Positions 1 through 10,365 of a stretch of DNA of 16,971 nucleotides are shown in pieces (the first letter of the stretch is position 1; each line of letters starts with the position of its first letter). The position numbers and the translations under genes were made by a program. Source of the DNA: Acanthamoeba sp. SK_2022b (lineage: Eukaryota; Discosea; Longamoebia; Acanthamoebidae); NCBI GenBank assembly GCA_027943245.1, contig JANDJZ010000825.1:1-16971 (forward strand). The letters are read 5' to 3'. The notes below the pieces were generated by a model. The model had not been told where the DNA came from, did not search any database, and worked only from the letters and a program-made list of their open reading frames with translations.

Positions 1-711
1 CGCCGCCGCCGTCGTCAGTCGATCGGACATCGCCGCTGCTCGTGGTGGTGGTGGTGTTCTGGTGTATGCCGCTGCCATTGTCCGTGGGCTCGCCCTTGGC
101 CTTGGCCGCCTTCTTTTTCTTCTTCGCTGCCGCGGCCGCCGCGGCCGCCACTCCTGATCGCCCCACACTCGGCCGTCACCGATTGCTCCCAAAAGACACG
201 ACACACGCGCGCGCGCACATGCGCACGGGGAGGGGGAGGCGCACCCTTTCGTTTCTTGTCCTCGGCGGCAGAGGCGGCGGCGGCGGCGACCTCCTTGCGG
301 ATGCGTTGGATGTACTCGTAGTCGGGCGGGAGGATGAGCTCGACGCTGCGCCCCGTGCCGAGGCCCTTCTTCTTGAGGCCCAGCATGCTCTTCTTCTTCC
401 CCAGCGTCTTGCTCCCGTCGATCCCCGCCTCGGCCGCCGACCGCGCTTTCGTTTGCCCTGTTTTTTTTTGTCGACGCATGAGCCATCGCACCGTGATGAT
501 AAGGGGGCGGGGGGGGGGGCGCTCACCTTGCTCCCATTCCTTCCACCAGTTGAGGAACTCGAGGAACTGTTGGGGCGAGAGGTCCATCTCCTCGAGCTGC
601 TTCATCTCCTTGCTCAGCTTGGAGTTGCTCGAGAGGCTCGCGTAGGTGGAGGAGTTCGACCGGCCCTTCCCCGACTTGCCGCCCTCCTTTCCACCGGCGC
701 CGCCCTCCTTC

Positions 712-744
<33 letters not shown>

Positions 745-2822
745 CTCCTTGCCGTTGCCGTTGTCCTTGGTGCCCCCGTCCTTCTCCCTGGCTTCCTTCT
801 TGCTCTTGTCCCCGCGTATCTTCTGCCACACGGTCTCCAGCTCTTGCGCCTAGTGGTAGACCCCCCCCCCCAAGCACGCCTCAGTCGAACCACAACGCCC
901 CATGTGGTGGGTGATGTTGTGGTGGTGATGGTGTTGTGGTGATGGTGTTGTGGGGTCTGGTGAGTGCGTGCGACGTACGGTGGCGTCGGTCTTCTCGCCG
1001 GACGTGGACAAGGCGACGTTGGACGACGACGACGCGAGAGTGCCGCTGCTCCTGTTGCTCACCAACGCACACAAAACATGAGATTAAGGCGCCATGTCTC
1101 GTGTGTTGAACAAGAAGGCGTAGAGTAGATTGCGCGTGAGTGTACTTTTGGTGGTTGGTCCAGATGCGGGGCAGGATGACCGAGCGCGACTTGGCCGGCT
1201 TGGCGGCCTTGGCGCTGCCCTTCTTGTCCGCCTTGGCGTCCTCCGCCGGCGGGTCGTCGTCTCGCGACTAAGCGGGCCGGCCGGCGGTGTGAGCAGTCGC
1301 GGGCGTGCGATTCACCGGCGGAGGGGGGGGGGCAAGGTGGGACACACATACCCACAGCGACCGAATCCACTGGAACTTCATGAGATCGCTGGCGCTGGGC
1401 CGCTTCTTCTCATCCTTGATGAAGCAGCCCATCAGGAACTCGGTCAGAGGCTGCACGCGCCAGAGTCGGCACGTGTGTTAAGTGTTGGTAAGTGTGCGGG
1501 CTCGTAAGGTGTCGACAGATATATGGAGGAGGTGGTGTACTTCTGAGATGTTGGACGGGAGCGGCGGGTGGTCATCGTTCACCATCCGGTACAGGGCCAC
1601 ATCTGGACCGAGGCGCCAATACGGGGCCTGCTCCCACCACACACACGAATTGAGCCCAGTTGATCATATTATATACAGCTTGGTTAAGCATTGATATGCA
1701 AAGGAACGCCCACCATGCCGGTGAGGAGCTCGAGGATGGTGCAGCCGAGGGACCAGATGTCGGCCGACGTGGTGGCGTCCTCCTTCGATATTATCTCCGG
1801 AGCCACTGCGCAAGCGCGGCGGAATGCGCGTCAGCGATTGGATGGCGAGGGGGAGGGAGGCAATGGGGAGGCGAGGGCATACTCCAGAAGGGCGTGCCGA
1901 CCAGCTCCTCCTTTTGCAGCACCGCCGCGTAGGAGCAGCTGCCAAAGTCGGCCAGCTTGCAGGTGCCCTCCTTGGTCAAGAGGATGTTGGCTCCCTTGAT
2001 GTCTCGATGGATGACGCCCTGCTTGTGGAGGTACTCGAGGCCTCGCAGGACCTGGGTAATGTAGATGACGAGCAGGCTCTCGGGGAACTTGCCAAACTTC
2101 TTCATCGTGTCGTGCAGGTTGCCGCCCTCCACGTACCTGCCGGAGTCAAAGATGCCATCAACACATGACTCAGCCAACATGATGTTTGGTTGTGGCTGGT
2201 GGAGTACTCGAGAATGAAGTAGAGATATTCAGGCGAGTCCTTATAGTCAATGAACTGCACCAGGTTGGCGTGGTACAGATTTTGTAGAAGCTCGAGCTCT
2301 TGCTGAAAGCATACACAGTTAGAACATCTTTGCGTAGTAAAAAAGAGATATATTTACAGAAATAAAAGAGATTTTAATCCGCGAAAAAGAGATACAAGTA
2401 GAGATCTATTACAAGGTAACGGTGAGGAGGTCAGGTCGTACCATGATCTGGGGCATCTGGTCTTCACGAATTAGTTTCTTTTCGATCTGCTTGATGGCCA
2501 CCACCTCGCCAGTCTTGATATTCAGCCCTCTGAACACCGTGCCGAACGCTCCCTTACCAAGAATATCTCCGATTTGCTGAAGATCGTCCAGTTCGTTGGT
2601 ACATCGTGCAGCCCCCCCCCCCCATCCGTGCGACGAGTCGTCAAACAGTAAGAAAGAAGATCAACCACTACCAGCGTCGAGATTTTGTGTAGCGGGATTT
2701 GGGGGGGGGGGGTGTACGTAGGTGTCCTTGATGATCGGAGCATTCCCGCGCATGTAGGGAGAGGTCACTCCTCGCTTCCGCTGGCTTCCATCATCGCTCT
2801 TCTTCTTATCGATGCGGCTCAT
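1..2822 (-). CDS. STE-type protein kinase, Cdc7/SepH/MAP3K-epsilon-like (5' part; 3' end off the window)
   Basis: Serine/threonine kinase resembling the septation/cytokinesis kinases Cdc7, SepH and MAP3K-epsilon. Exons on the minus strand: 2822-2718, 2576-2442, 2302-2208, 2136-1883, 1805-1714, 1627-1541, 1450-1352, 1267-1146, 1051-979, 849-527, 457-245 and 153-<1. The start ATG at 2822 opens a 35-residue basic leader. The kinase domain covers about residues 36-288: glycine loop GKGAFG from 42, VAIK lysine 64, HRDIKGAN with Asp157, DFG Asp175, and GTPFW joined across an intron to MAPE. The activation loop and [10 protein letters not shown] match the Cdc7/SepH/MAP3K-epsilon group best. The tail is Lys/Gly/Ala-rich with one conserved-looking block ([18 protein letters not shown]) that I do not recognise. 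Exon 849-527 carries one base too many to keep the frame; see findings. The kinase call is firm and the subfamily likely. Confidence 0.88.
711..741. repeat. CCG/GGC trinucleotide repeat in coding sequence
   Basis: About ten CCG units on the plus strand. Read in the kinase sense this gives GGC codons (poly-Gly) in the downstream frame and CGG codons (poly-Arg) in the upstream frame. The poly-Gly reading joins on to the well-supported downstream sequence. Confidence 0.9.
712..757 (-). other. Apparent frameshift at a GGC repeat in the kinase tail exon
   Basis: The exon enters at 849 in the frame reading [16 protein letters not shown] and leaves at 527 in a different frame reading [18 protein letters not shown]. 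Both ends look coding and both match the phases of the neighbouring introns. The exon is 323 bases, one more than the frame allows. The switch falls in or beside the GGC/CCG run at about 711-741, where polymerase slippage or an assembly error is the simplest cause. Confidence 0.6.
2612..2623 (-). repeat. G12 run (sense) near the 3' end of kinase intron 1
   Basis: Twelve consecutive G in the transcript sense, about 35 bases upstream of the acceptor at 2578-2577. It is complementary to the C12 run near the start of the same intron. Confidence 0.9.
2701..2712 (-). repeat. C12 run (sense) just after the kinase intron 1 donor
   Basis: Twelve consecutive C in the transcript sense, starting 5 bases after the first base of the GTACAC donor (2717). 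Confidence 0.9.
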
Positions 2823-3196
2823 GTCTTTTCCCCTCTACAACTTCGGAAGAGAGATGGCACCCCGTCTTCGAACGACAGATCCGCTCCGAGGGCAGGCCCG
2901 TGTCTCGTCAGGCTCTCCTCTCTCTCTCTCTCCTCGCCGTCGTCTTCGCTCGCCTTCAGCGCTGTCTTCTCGACTTGAAACAGCAGCCGCAACATTAGGA
3001 AAGTGCAAACCTTTTATGGTAATAGTGGTTGCACGAATTAGGGCGGCGAACACTTGCAACGGTTAACCGCACATGCACTTACCGCACGTAGCCGCACTGA
3101 CATTAGTGCGCCACCTCGCCGCATGGCTTGTCGCCGTGTGCCGCGCGTGTTTTGTTTTCTGCATGCGTGGCGAGTGGCCACGCGCAAGGGCCTGGC
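2823..3196. other. Gap between kinase start and transporter stop
   Basis: 374 bases hold the kinase 5' leader and promoter and the 3' UTR of the downstream-facing transporter; both genes are on the minus strand. There is a CT-rich stretch at about 2911-2935. I see no convincing TATA box, poly(A) signal or additional gene. The open frames here lack splice or family support. Confidence 0.6.
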
Positions 3197-5905
3197 TCAA
3201 AAGCCGTACTTGGAACCAATGGCGAGCTCGATTACGGTGAAGAGGAAGGCGAGGAAGACGGCGATGACGATGGTCCATATGTAGAAGGGATGCGAGAAAT
3301 GCCACGTGTAGGGCGTGCGCTCACCGGCCGCGCCCCACTTCTTCCTACACGCCTGTGTAGCGACGACGCGTTGTGCAAAGAAAACATGTCAGGCTTGAAG
3401 CTTCGCGAACAGCTGAAGTTTGACAACACAAGGCGAAAAGAGGTGGCGTGCCTTGACTGCAAAGTGCAGAAGGAAGCCGGGTATGATGTAGCCGATGAAG
3501 AAGCCCGACAAGCCCGTCAATTGAATCACTTGAGTGAATACAGCGCACGGTCAGATCCATCAATAAGAGAAAGAAGAGAGAGAGAGAGAGAGGCTTGTGC
3601 GTACAGAGGGCCACTTGGCGCAGGAAGCCGGCGCCGACGAGAGGCGGGACGGCTGCCAGCAGACGACACAGAATGCGCATGCGCGCTGACTTCATGTTGT
3701 TGGTCCACGAGTGCGGCAGTCCCGCGTAGATGTTGTTGCCCAGGGTGATGGCTGAAATAATATAAATGTTAAAAAAATATTAATAGAATTAATTGAGAAT
3801 AAATGACAATTGAAATTCAGAGAGGCGTACCGATGAGCGGGTAGCCCGTGGTGGTGGTAGCCACTGGGAAGAGGATGACCACGTACGAGATGATGGTGGC
3901 CCATAGCTCCTTGTTAAAGCTGTCGGAACGAACGTGAGCCAATGAAGAATGGGCAGGGGGAGGGCGGGAAGGTGTACTGGTCGTTGATGTAGAAGTTGCC
4001 ATTCCAGTTGGCCCAGTTGAGCGTGACGAGCTGTTTCGTCTGTCGACACGTCAAAAGGAAAGACATGAGCGCGCAGCTCTGAACGGGAAAGAGGAGATGA
4101 CGAACGTACGTGGCTGCCAAAGTACATGGAGCAGAGGATTCCCATCCCGAGGTAGACGAACATGGTGAGCGTGCAGCCCACGGAGAAGATGGCCAGCAGC
4201 TGCAACCCGTAAGTGAGGAGCGCTGACGTCAGCAACTCACGCCCGAACGAGTCGATCACCAACACGTGTTCACGGCGGCGTGTGGGGGGGGGGGCACCTT
4301 GGACTTGTCTTTGACCGGATGCACGATGCCCGGCACGCCGTAGTGGATGAGCTGCGCGAAGATCGACGTCGTGAGGATCAGCCCGAACCCTACGTGTGCG
4401 GCAGAGAGCGAGCGTCAATGAACACGCGAACATGGATTGTGAGATTGGGGGGGGGGGGCAAGACACGCACCAGAGGCATCGGCCAGAGTGGTGTAGGCAA
4501 AGTAGGGCGGGCCCGAGACTTCGGGCACGAGGGGGCTGCGCGCCATGGCCACCACCGTGGAGACGCAGATAATACCCGTGGCGATGAAGCGGAACGCAGA
4601 CATCGATACTTGCAGGATCACCTGCATTCATTATGTCGTAATTATTTCAATGAATTACGATGCAAATAATGCAAAAATCATGGAAATAAGGCAAACCTGG
4701 TCGGTGAGATCCAGGCAAGACGCGGGAACGACGATCACGGCCATAATGGACACCCAGAGCCAATAGGCATGCTGACAATCGTCGGGAATGCTCGAGCCGT
4801 CCATGTTGCTGTGTGGATCGCGTGGAACAAGGCCAGGACCGTCAACTACGTTGCCGTTGGAATGGGCGAGGCACAAATAGCACACGCACCAGTTCACGCC
4901 ATCGGTCACGCCTACCACGGGTACGTAGGTCGTCAGCGAGGTGGCCGCCACCACTCCGTACAGCCACCTGGGCACCGCATGCGGCTGCGTGAGCGCTCGT
5001 GATCGCATGTTGGGGGGGGGGGTGAGCGTGATGGCATGGTTACAGCGTGCCAATGAGGTAGCAGAACAGGCAAAGTTCGAAGAACAGCTTGCCCGGCCAC
5101 CCCAGGAAGATGCGACACAGCTCGTTGTTCTCGTACTTGGTGATGATGGCGAACGAGGGCCCCGAGGAATACCTGTGTGGCCACACGCATGCGTGTGAGT
5201 GACACAGCGGCAACGACGACGATGACGACAATGACATTGAGCGGTGATGAGCAGGCCACGGGCTGCATACGCGCAGGCGTTTTGTGGTTTGTCGTGTGCG
5301 TGCTCATACGATGGGTGGTGGATCCAGTCGCCGGGGTTGATGGAAGAGGTCAGGCCCATGGGATCGGCCACGATCGCGCTCTCCTCCTCGGCCGCCGCGG
5401 TAACGAGGGCGTTGGCTCGCGCAGACGCCTGAGGACGCCAGCACGGGGACAGGAATAGGCGTGTGTTGAGGAAGATAAAAGAGTAATTTGAAATTAAAAT
5501 ATCATTATTTAAAGAATTAAAGGGTGGAGACGCACGTCTATGATCCACATGGCTGTGATGACGCCGACAAAGGTGATGCCCACCATGAAGGCTGTACCCA
5601 GCACCAGACCGGACTGGGCAAAGGCGTAGGGCGTGCCCAGCATGCCCACGCCCAGCGCGTAGTTCACCAGGAACGCGCCTGCGCCATGAGGATGACGCGA
5701 CAACGTTGCGTTTGCGAAATTCGAAAAGATGAAAGATTTAAAAAAAGAAAGATTTGCGATTAAGCAACAGATGGAAGACGAGCGGACGAGAGGAGGATGG
5801 CGTACAGGCCACAAACGAGTTGTACTGAGCGGGCGGCTTGCTTCCGCTAGGCGCCTTGATATCGTGCGAGATGAGGGCCACATCGACGTCTTCAGAGTCA
5901 AGCAT
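3197..5905 (-). CDS. TMEM104-like transporter (amino-acid/auxin permease superfamily), 537 aa
   Basis: Predicted multi-pass membrane carrier. Exons on the minus strand: 5905-5806, 5678-5536, 5428-5310, 5172-5044, 4967-4697, 4621-4471, 4389-4298, 4199-4110, 4039-3978, 3919-3831, 3751-3605, 3528-3452 and 3340-3197. All phases join to one frame of 537 residues; human TMEM104 is about 500. The first membrane segment is NYALGVGMLGTPYAF (about 39-53), the usual permease opening with glycines breaking helix 1. LFPVATTTTGYPLIAITLGN (402-421) resembles the equivalent TMEM104 segment as I recall it. An ITGAYAG-like segment reads LTGLSGFFIGYIIPGFLL, and the protein ends with a hydrophobic helix and a short tail, GSKYGF. 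The substrate cannot be read from sequence. The 3452 exon end uses a GC donor or, less likely, a GT six bases upstream. The start follows the short acidic leader MLDSEDVDVAL. Confidence 0.82.
4284..4294 (-). repeat. C11 run (sense) after a transporter donor
   Basis: The run begins 3 bases after the first base of the donor GTGCCCC (4297) in transporter intron 7. Confidence 0.9.
4447..4458 (-). repeat. C12 run (sense) after a transporter donor
   Basis: The run begins 12 bases after the donor GTGCGTG (4470) in transporter intron 6. Confidence 0.9.
5012..5022 (-). repeat. C11 run (sense) after a transporter donor
   Basis: The run begins 21 bases after the donor GTAACC (5043) in transporter intron 4. 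Confidence 0.9.
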
Positions 5906-6265
5906 CCTACACAGTGAGCCACTCACGGCATGAGAACACGTCGTTCCCTCAACAAGGAAGAGGAAGGAAGAGAGAGCGGGACCATGCCTGATCTCTCGGT
6001 GCGAAGATGAAGGAAGGCGCCAAAGAACACCTGGCCGCCACTTTTACGGAGAGGCACGTTGATATCCACGAACCCCCATATTACCTCCTTTGCCGCACAC
6101 GGTCGACAAAAAAGCGCGCCCTGTGTGGTCACAGGACACGGACCGGCTTGCGTGGCCGACGGTCACTCGTGGGCTAAAGGCGTAACTGGTTTATTGCGCG
6201 CGGAGAGAGGCACAGTAGCGCTACACTGCTCGAGGCGCCACCACAAAAGCGAGCGAGCGAGCGCA
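5906..6265. other. Gap between transporter start and the 3' end of the 150-aa gene
   Basis: 360 bases. It should hold the transporter promoter and leader and the 3' UTR of the gene ending at 6266, both on the minus strand. No clear promoter element was seen apart from the small uORF noted separately. Confidence 0.55.
5923..5931 (-). promoter_or_regulatory. Possible minimal upstream ORF (Met-Pro-stop) before the transporter start
   Basis: ATG CCG TGA lies 17 bases upstream of the chosen transporter ATG. If the leader includes it, it would be a minimal uORF. The leader extent is unknown. Confidence 0.3.
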
Positions 6266-6455
6266 CTAGTGGGCGGCCTGGCGTTCGAGGCGCTGCTTGC
6301 GGATGTTGGGGCGAGCCGGGTTGAGCGGGTCGTACTTGGTGGGCTTGGGGTAGCCCGTGCTCGGCGAGGGCTTGAGGTCCCACGAGTGCCAGTGGTTCCA
6401 CCTGATCAGCTCGCCTCGCAGCTCTGCAGCCGGCCGACTACGTTAGCACACACAT

Positions 6456-6523
<68 letters not shown>

Positions 6524-7112
6524 CTAGCCAGCAGCAGGCACACGCATGTGCTGCGCACCCTTGGAGCGAATCTCGTAGACGCTCTTGAACATGCCGCTGT
6601 CCTTGTACATGGCCGTCAGGGGGAAACGACCCTGTCGCGGTAGAAGAAGGCAGGGCCATGGTAAGCTGGGCTCAGGCGACACCCACTACATGCACGTCCA
6701 CAACGAGTACCTGGTAATAGTCGTCGGGACGCACTATGGAGCTGCTCCACAGATAGCTCTCCTCCTTCCTGTATGAATGAAACGAAATTTGTTATGCCCA
6801 AGCCGAAGCACAGCAAATGCAGAGACACGAATCGGGGGGGGAGTACATTGTAACCATGTTTTTGGCCACTTCGCGGAGGTACTCAGTATTGTTGGCCTCA
6901 TCGTTCTGCGCGATGTTGGCCCTGGCCTTCAAGATCCGCCGGGCGAGCGGGGACTGCTTCCTGATCCAGGCCTGCACAATCCAGTGAAAGCGCAGATATC
7001 TTGGTTAAAAACCGCCCTTGAAAATCTGTTGGATCAATTTCAACGTGCGGTGACTTTTTGCACGAAGCCATACCTCGTACTCGGGAAAGCTCTGCTTGTT
7101 GTCGTCCGCCAT
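6266..7112 (-). CDS. Unrecognised conserved-looking protein, 150 aa
   Basis: I do not recognise this protein. Exons on the minus strand are 7112-7074, 6971-6847, 6768-6711, 6631-6559 and 6423-6266. They join in one frame from MADDNKQSFPEYE to NIRKQRLERQAAH-stop. The product is soluble and charged, with no membrane helix and no obvious signal peptide. The N-terminal third is helical and basic (WIRKQSPLARRILKARANI). The C-terminal third is rich in Trp, Pro and Tyr (IRWNHWHSWDLKPSPSTGYP). The small size, basic helices and Trp/Pro-rich end would fit an accessory subunit of a larger complex, for example mitochondrial, but that is a guess. It is head-to-head with the RasGAP gene 183 bp away. Intron 4 carries a long dinucleotide repeat and intron 2 a C8 run at the donor. 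Confidence 0.8.
6457..6522. repeat. (CA)33 microsatellite, (TG)n in gene sense
   Basis: Uninterrupted CA dinucleotides on the plus strand inside intron 4 of the 150-aa gene (6558-6424). In the transcript this is a UG repeat filling about half the intron. Confidence 0.95.
6834..6841 (-). repeat. C8 run (sense) at a donor
   Basis: The run begins 5 bases after the first base of the GTACTC donor (6846) in intron 2 of the 150-aa gene. Confidence 0.85.
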
Positions 7113-7295
7113 TAATCTCTCTCTGATTGTAAATCGAGTTTTTATTTTCAATTTCCCACCGAATTATTTTCTCTGTTCATTTCGCCCCCAAGTGTCGACA
7201 TAATCAATTTTCTGGTGCTGTTCGTCTTGGAGAAGTCTTCGTCTCCGTTGAACAGATTTGGGGTCAACAGACAGAACAAGGCACAGGTCGTTTCT
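7113..7295. promoter_or_regulatory. Divergent promoter region between the 150-aa gene and RasGAP
   Basis: 183 bases separate the two start codons, which face away from each other. The half near 7113-7170 is AT-rich, with pyrimidine runs close to the minus-strand start. No TATA box is evident. The spacer must hold both leaders and both promoters, so shared control is plausible but not shown. An ATG-less extension of the RasGAP frame begins near 7215. Confidence 0.55.
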
Positions 7296-9291
7296 ATGGA
7301 CAAGCCCGAAGGCGCAACAGACCAGCAGCAAGATAAAACTCAGGGAGGGGGCGGATTGACCATTCGACGTAAGCGGACGGCGAGCAAAGCGGCAGAAGGA
7401 GGAATGAGTACGGAGGCCTTGCTGGAGCAGTTTCATCATGCCCTGCTCAGCGGAGAGGTCCAGCAGGTGCACGAGGTGCTCAAGAAATGGAAGAAGGTGA
7501 ACCGAATGAACAAGGGAACAGCCCGGCTGCTGCAAAATTGGAGGGACGAGGAGCAATTCACAGCCCTGCACATCGCCGCGGAAAAGAACAATCTGCAGCT
7601 CGTGGAGTTCCTCGTCTCCAAGTCTGCCGATGTGAACGATCAGAAAAACAAGACCAAATGCACCCCGCTGGTGCTCGCCGGCAGCCGAGGCAACCTCGAC
7701 ATCTGCCGATTCCTGCTGCAGCACAAGCGGGTTGATGTAAATGCCCTCAACATTGATTCTACCAGCGCCCTGCATTACCTCGTTCGCCAATCGGCTAACA
7801 AATCCGAGGACATTCGTACCCTTACCGAGATCTACAAGGTTCATAAGACCCCCATACGCTCGATTCACGTGCCTCTTTCAAGTAACCATTTTTCTCCCTT
7901 TAGTTGCTCATTAAACGCAAAGCCGATTTGAATGGAGAGAACTTTAAGGGCGAATCGCCCCTTCACCAAGCCACGCGAGTCGGCAACGAGCGAGCCATAG
8001 GCCTGCTCATCAAGAGCGGTGCGAACATCAACCACCAAAACAAGTACGTGGCCTGCACTTCGCGTCCCCCTCCTCTAATGATTGTACTACACGTTTCTTT
8101 TAATTGATTTTATTTAATTGACAACCATCCCATCTTCCAGAAACGGAGAGACGGCGCTGCACTACGCCGTCATGTTGGGTCAAGCGGCCATCGTGCAGTC
8201 GTTGCTCGGGTATTGCCGCCCCGTTCCTGTTAATGGCCCCTTCGCCTCAACCGTTGCTGCCTCCTTAAACGATGGTGGACCGTAACCCTCCCTCCTCCTC
8301 CTCCTCCGTTGCTTCTGCTTCCGTCCCGCGCCGACAGGTATGGAGCGGACAAGACGATCCAAAACGCCAAGGGGCACACGCCGCTGGACATCGCGCAGGC
8401 AGAGAACAGGGAGGAGATCGTCGAGCTCATCCAGACCTGGTCCATGAACGGCCAGGAGAGGACCGAGGTAGGCCCGCCATCTCCCGAGCCTGTGCCTGGC
8501 TCCGACTCATGCACGCGCTTGCTTGCTCTGTGTGTCGCTTACCTCTCCCCCCCCACCAGGAAAAAGAGCGCATCGCTCGGCTGAAGCGATACGAGCGGAT
8601 GGTGGTGCTCTTCAACGAGGTTCACATGTACGTCGCCTCTTGTCCTGCTATCCATGCCATATATCTGCAGCCCCCACCACTATCCAGCAAGACGCGTCAC
8701 CATCTTCTACATCACATTCTCCGGATATTTATATTTATATTAATATATATTTTTATATATACATATATATTTTTGAGACTTTGTGACACTTACGTTAGTC
8801 GTCCCCAACGACAATCATCTTTTCCCCTTTATTCTTTTTTTATTATTTTATTATCACTTTATCATCACGGCGCCCTCGACCAATGACAGCCAGAGCCCAG
8901 ACACTCTCAATAATAACTGTCGACGGGTGAACCCTTTCCTGTTGAAACTTACCCTGTGTTCTGCGTCAAGCTTCTCCCGGACGCTCGCGCTCTCCGCCGA
9001 CAAGCCCGACTACGACAGGCTGGCCAAGGTGCGCGCCTTTTCTCTCTCTCCCTCCCTCTCCCCCCTCCAGCCTCCGCTTCTTCTCACGCCTGCACTCGTC
9101 TCTCTCTCCCTCTCTCAAACAGATCGTGATCAACTTCTCCATTCCTCTGGGCACCACGATGCCCATCATCCGAAGCCTCATCGAAGCCGAGTTCGACAAG
9201 AACGCCCAGTCGACGGCCGTCCTTCGCGGTACGCGCGCTCCCGGGCAGCATTGCCGAGCGTTCGCACTCGTCGGTTGTTGACGCTAGCGGC

Positions 9292-9346
<55 letters not shown>

Positions 9347-9552
9347 TGTGTGTGTGTGTGTGGTGCGTGTGGCGTGCAGGCAACTGTCTTGCGAGCAAGG
9401 TGACGGGAACGTTCTCGCGTCAGATTGGACAGGACTACCTCAACCAGTGCGTCGGACCGTCGGTCACCGAGCTCGTCTTGAGCGACACCGTCTCCTTCGA
9501 ACTCGACCCCACGTGCGTTCCTCCCCTCTCACCCACCTCCCCTCCATCGTTT

Positions 9553-9616
<64 letters not shown>

Positions 9617-10304
9617 CACAGTAAAATCTCCGACGACCCGGCGGTGGCGCAGGCCGCTGTGGAGAAGAACAAGAAGGACCTGCTCAACCACGCCACGTCC
9701 CTGCTGCGACGCATCACCTCCGAGGAGAAGGTCGCCCTCATCCCCCGCGAAATCAGGGCCATGGCGGGGTTCATCGGCGAGTGCGCGCGAAAGACGTGCC
9801 CCGACAAGGTGACCTCGCTCATCGGCGGCTTCATCATGCTCAGGCACGTCGTTGCCCCCACCCCACGCCCACCCACGCCACCCTTGCCACTGGCGACGGC
9901 TAACACACAACACACATATACACGCACAACACGCAGGCTGATCAACCCGTCGCTGGTGGCTCCCGAGTCGTACGGCATGCTGCCGCTGGGGAAGAGCCCA
10001 TCGCCCAAGGCCAGGCGTAACCTCATCATGCTCACCAAGCTCATCCAGAACCTTTCCAACGGCGTCGAGTTTGGTGTCAAGGGTACACACACACGCGCGC
10101 GCATATGTGGGGGGGGGGAGTCGGCCTCACGCCTCACGCCTCTCACGATCACGATTGTCGTGGCCTCGTCGTCCAGAGCCGCACATGGTCTGCGTGAATT
10201 CGTTCGTCGAGGACAACATCGACACCATGAACGACTTCCTGCTTCGAGTCGCCAGCGATCCCAACAAGAAGCCCGGTAAGCCCTCCACTTGCACACACAC
10301 ACAC

Positions 10305-10365
<61 letters not shown>

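Noticed and set aside
42..914. 290-residue open frame on the plus strand
   Set aside because: It is antisense to the kinase tail exons and made of Ala/Leu/Pro runs from GC-rich codons; the minus strand has splice and phase support.
2577..2680. Longer kinase exon 2 starting upstream of the G12 run
   Set aside because: No AG acceptor lies in the open part of that frame, whereas CTTCAG at 2582-2577 gives a clean join, KDTY to [12 protein letters not shown], as expected for the kinase start.
3305..3324. Strong-looking GTGAGC donor inside the last transporter exon
   Set aside because: The reading frame continues straight through it into the final hydrophobic helix and a good stop, so no intron is needed.
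3128..3748. 206-residue open frame on the plus strand
   Set aside because: It is antisense to the last exons of the transporter and has no recognisable domain.
5912..5931. Upstream transporter start with a 20-base intron (GTGAGT...GTGTAG)
   Set aside because: An intron of about 20 bases is far shorter than any other here (all above about 60).
8628..8889. AT-rich tract considered as an intergenic promoter splitting the ankyrin and RasGAP parts
   Set aside because: Exon phases join exactly across it (AT plus C) and the flanking donor GTACGT and acceptor are normal, so an intron is simpler.
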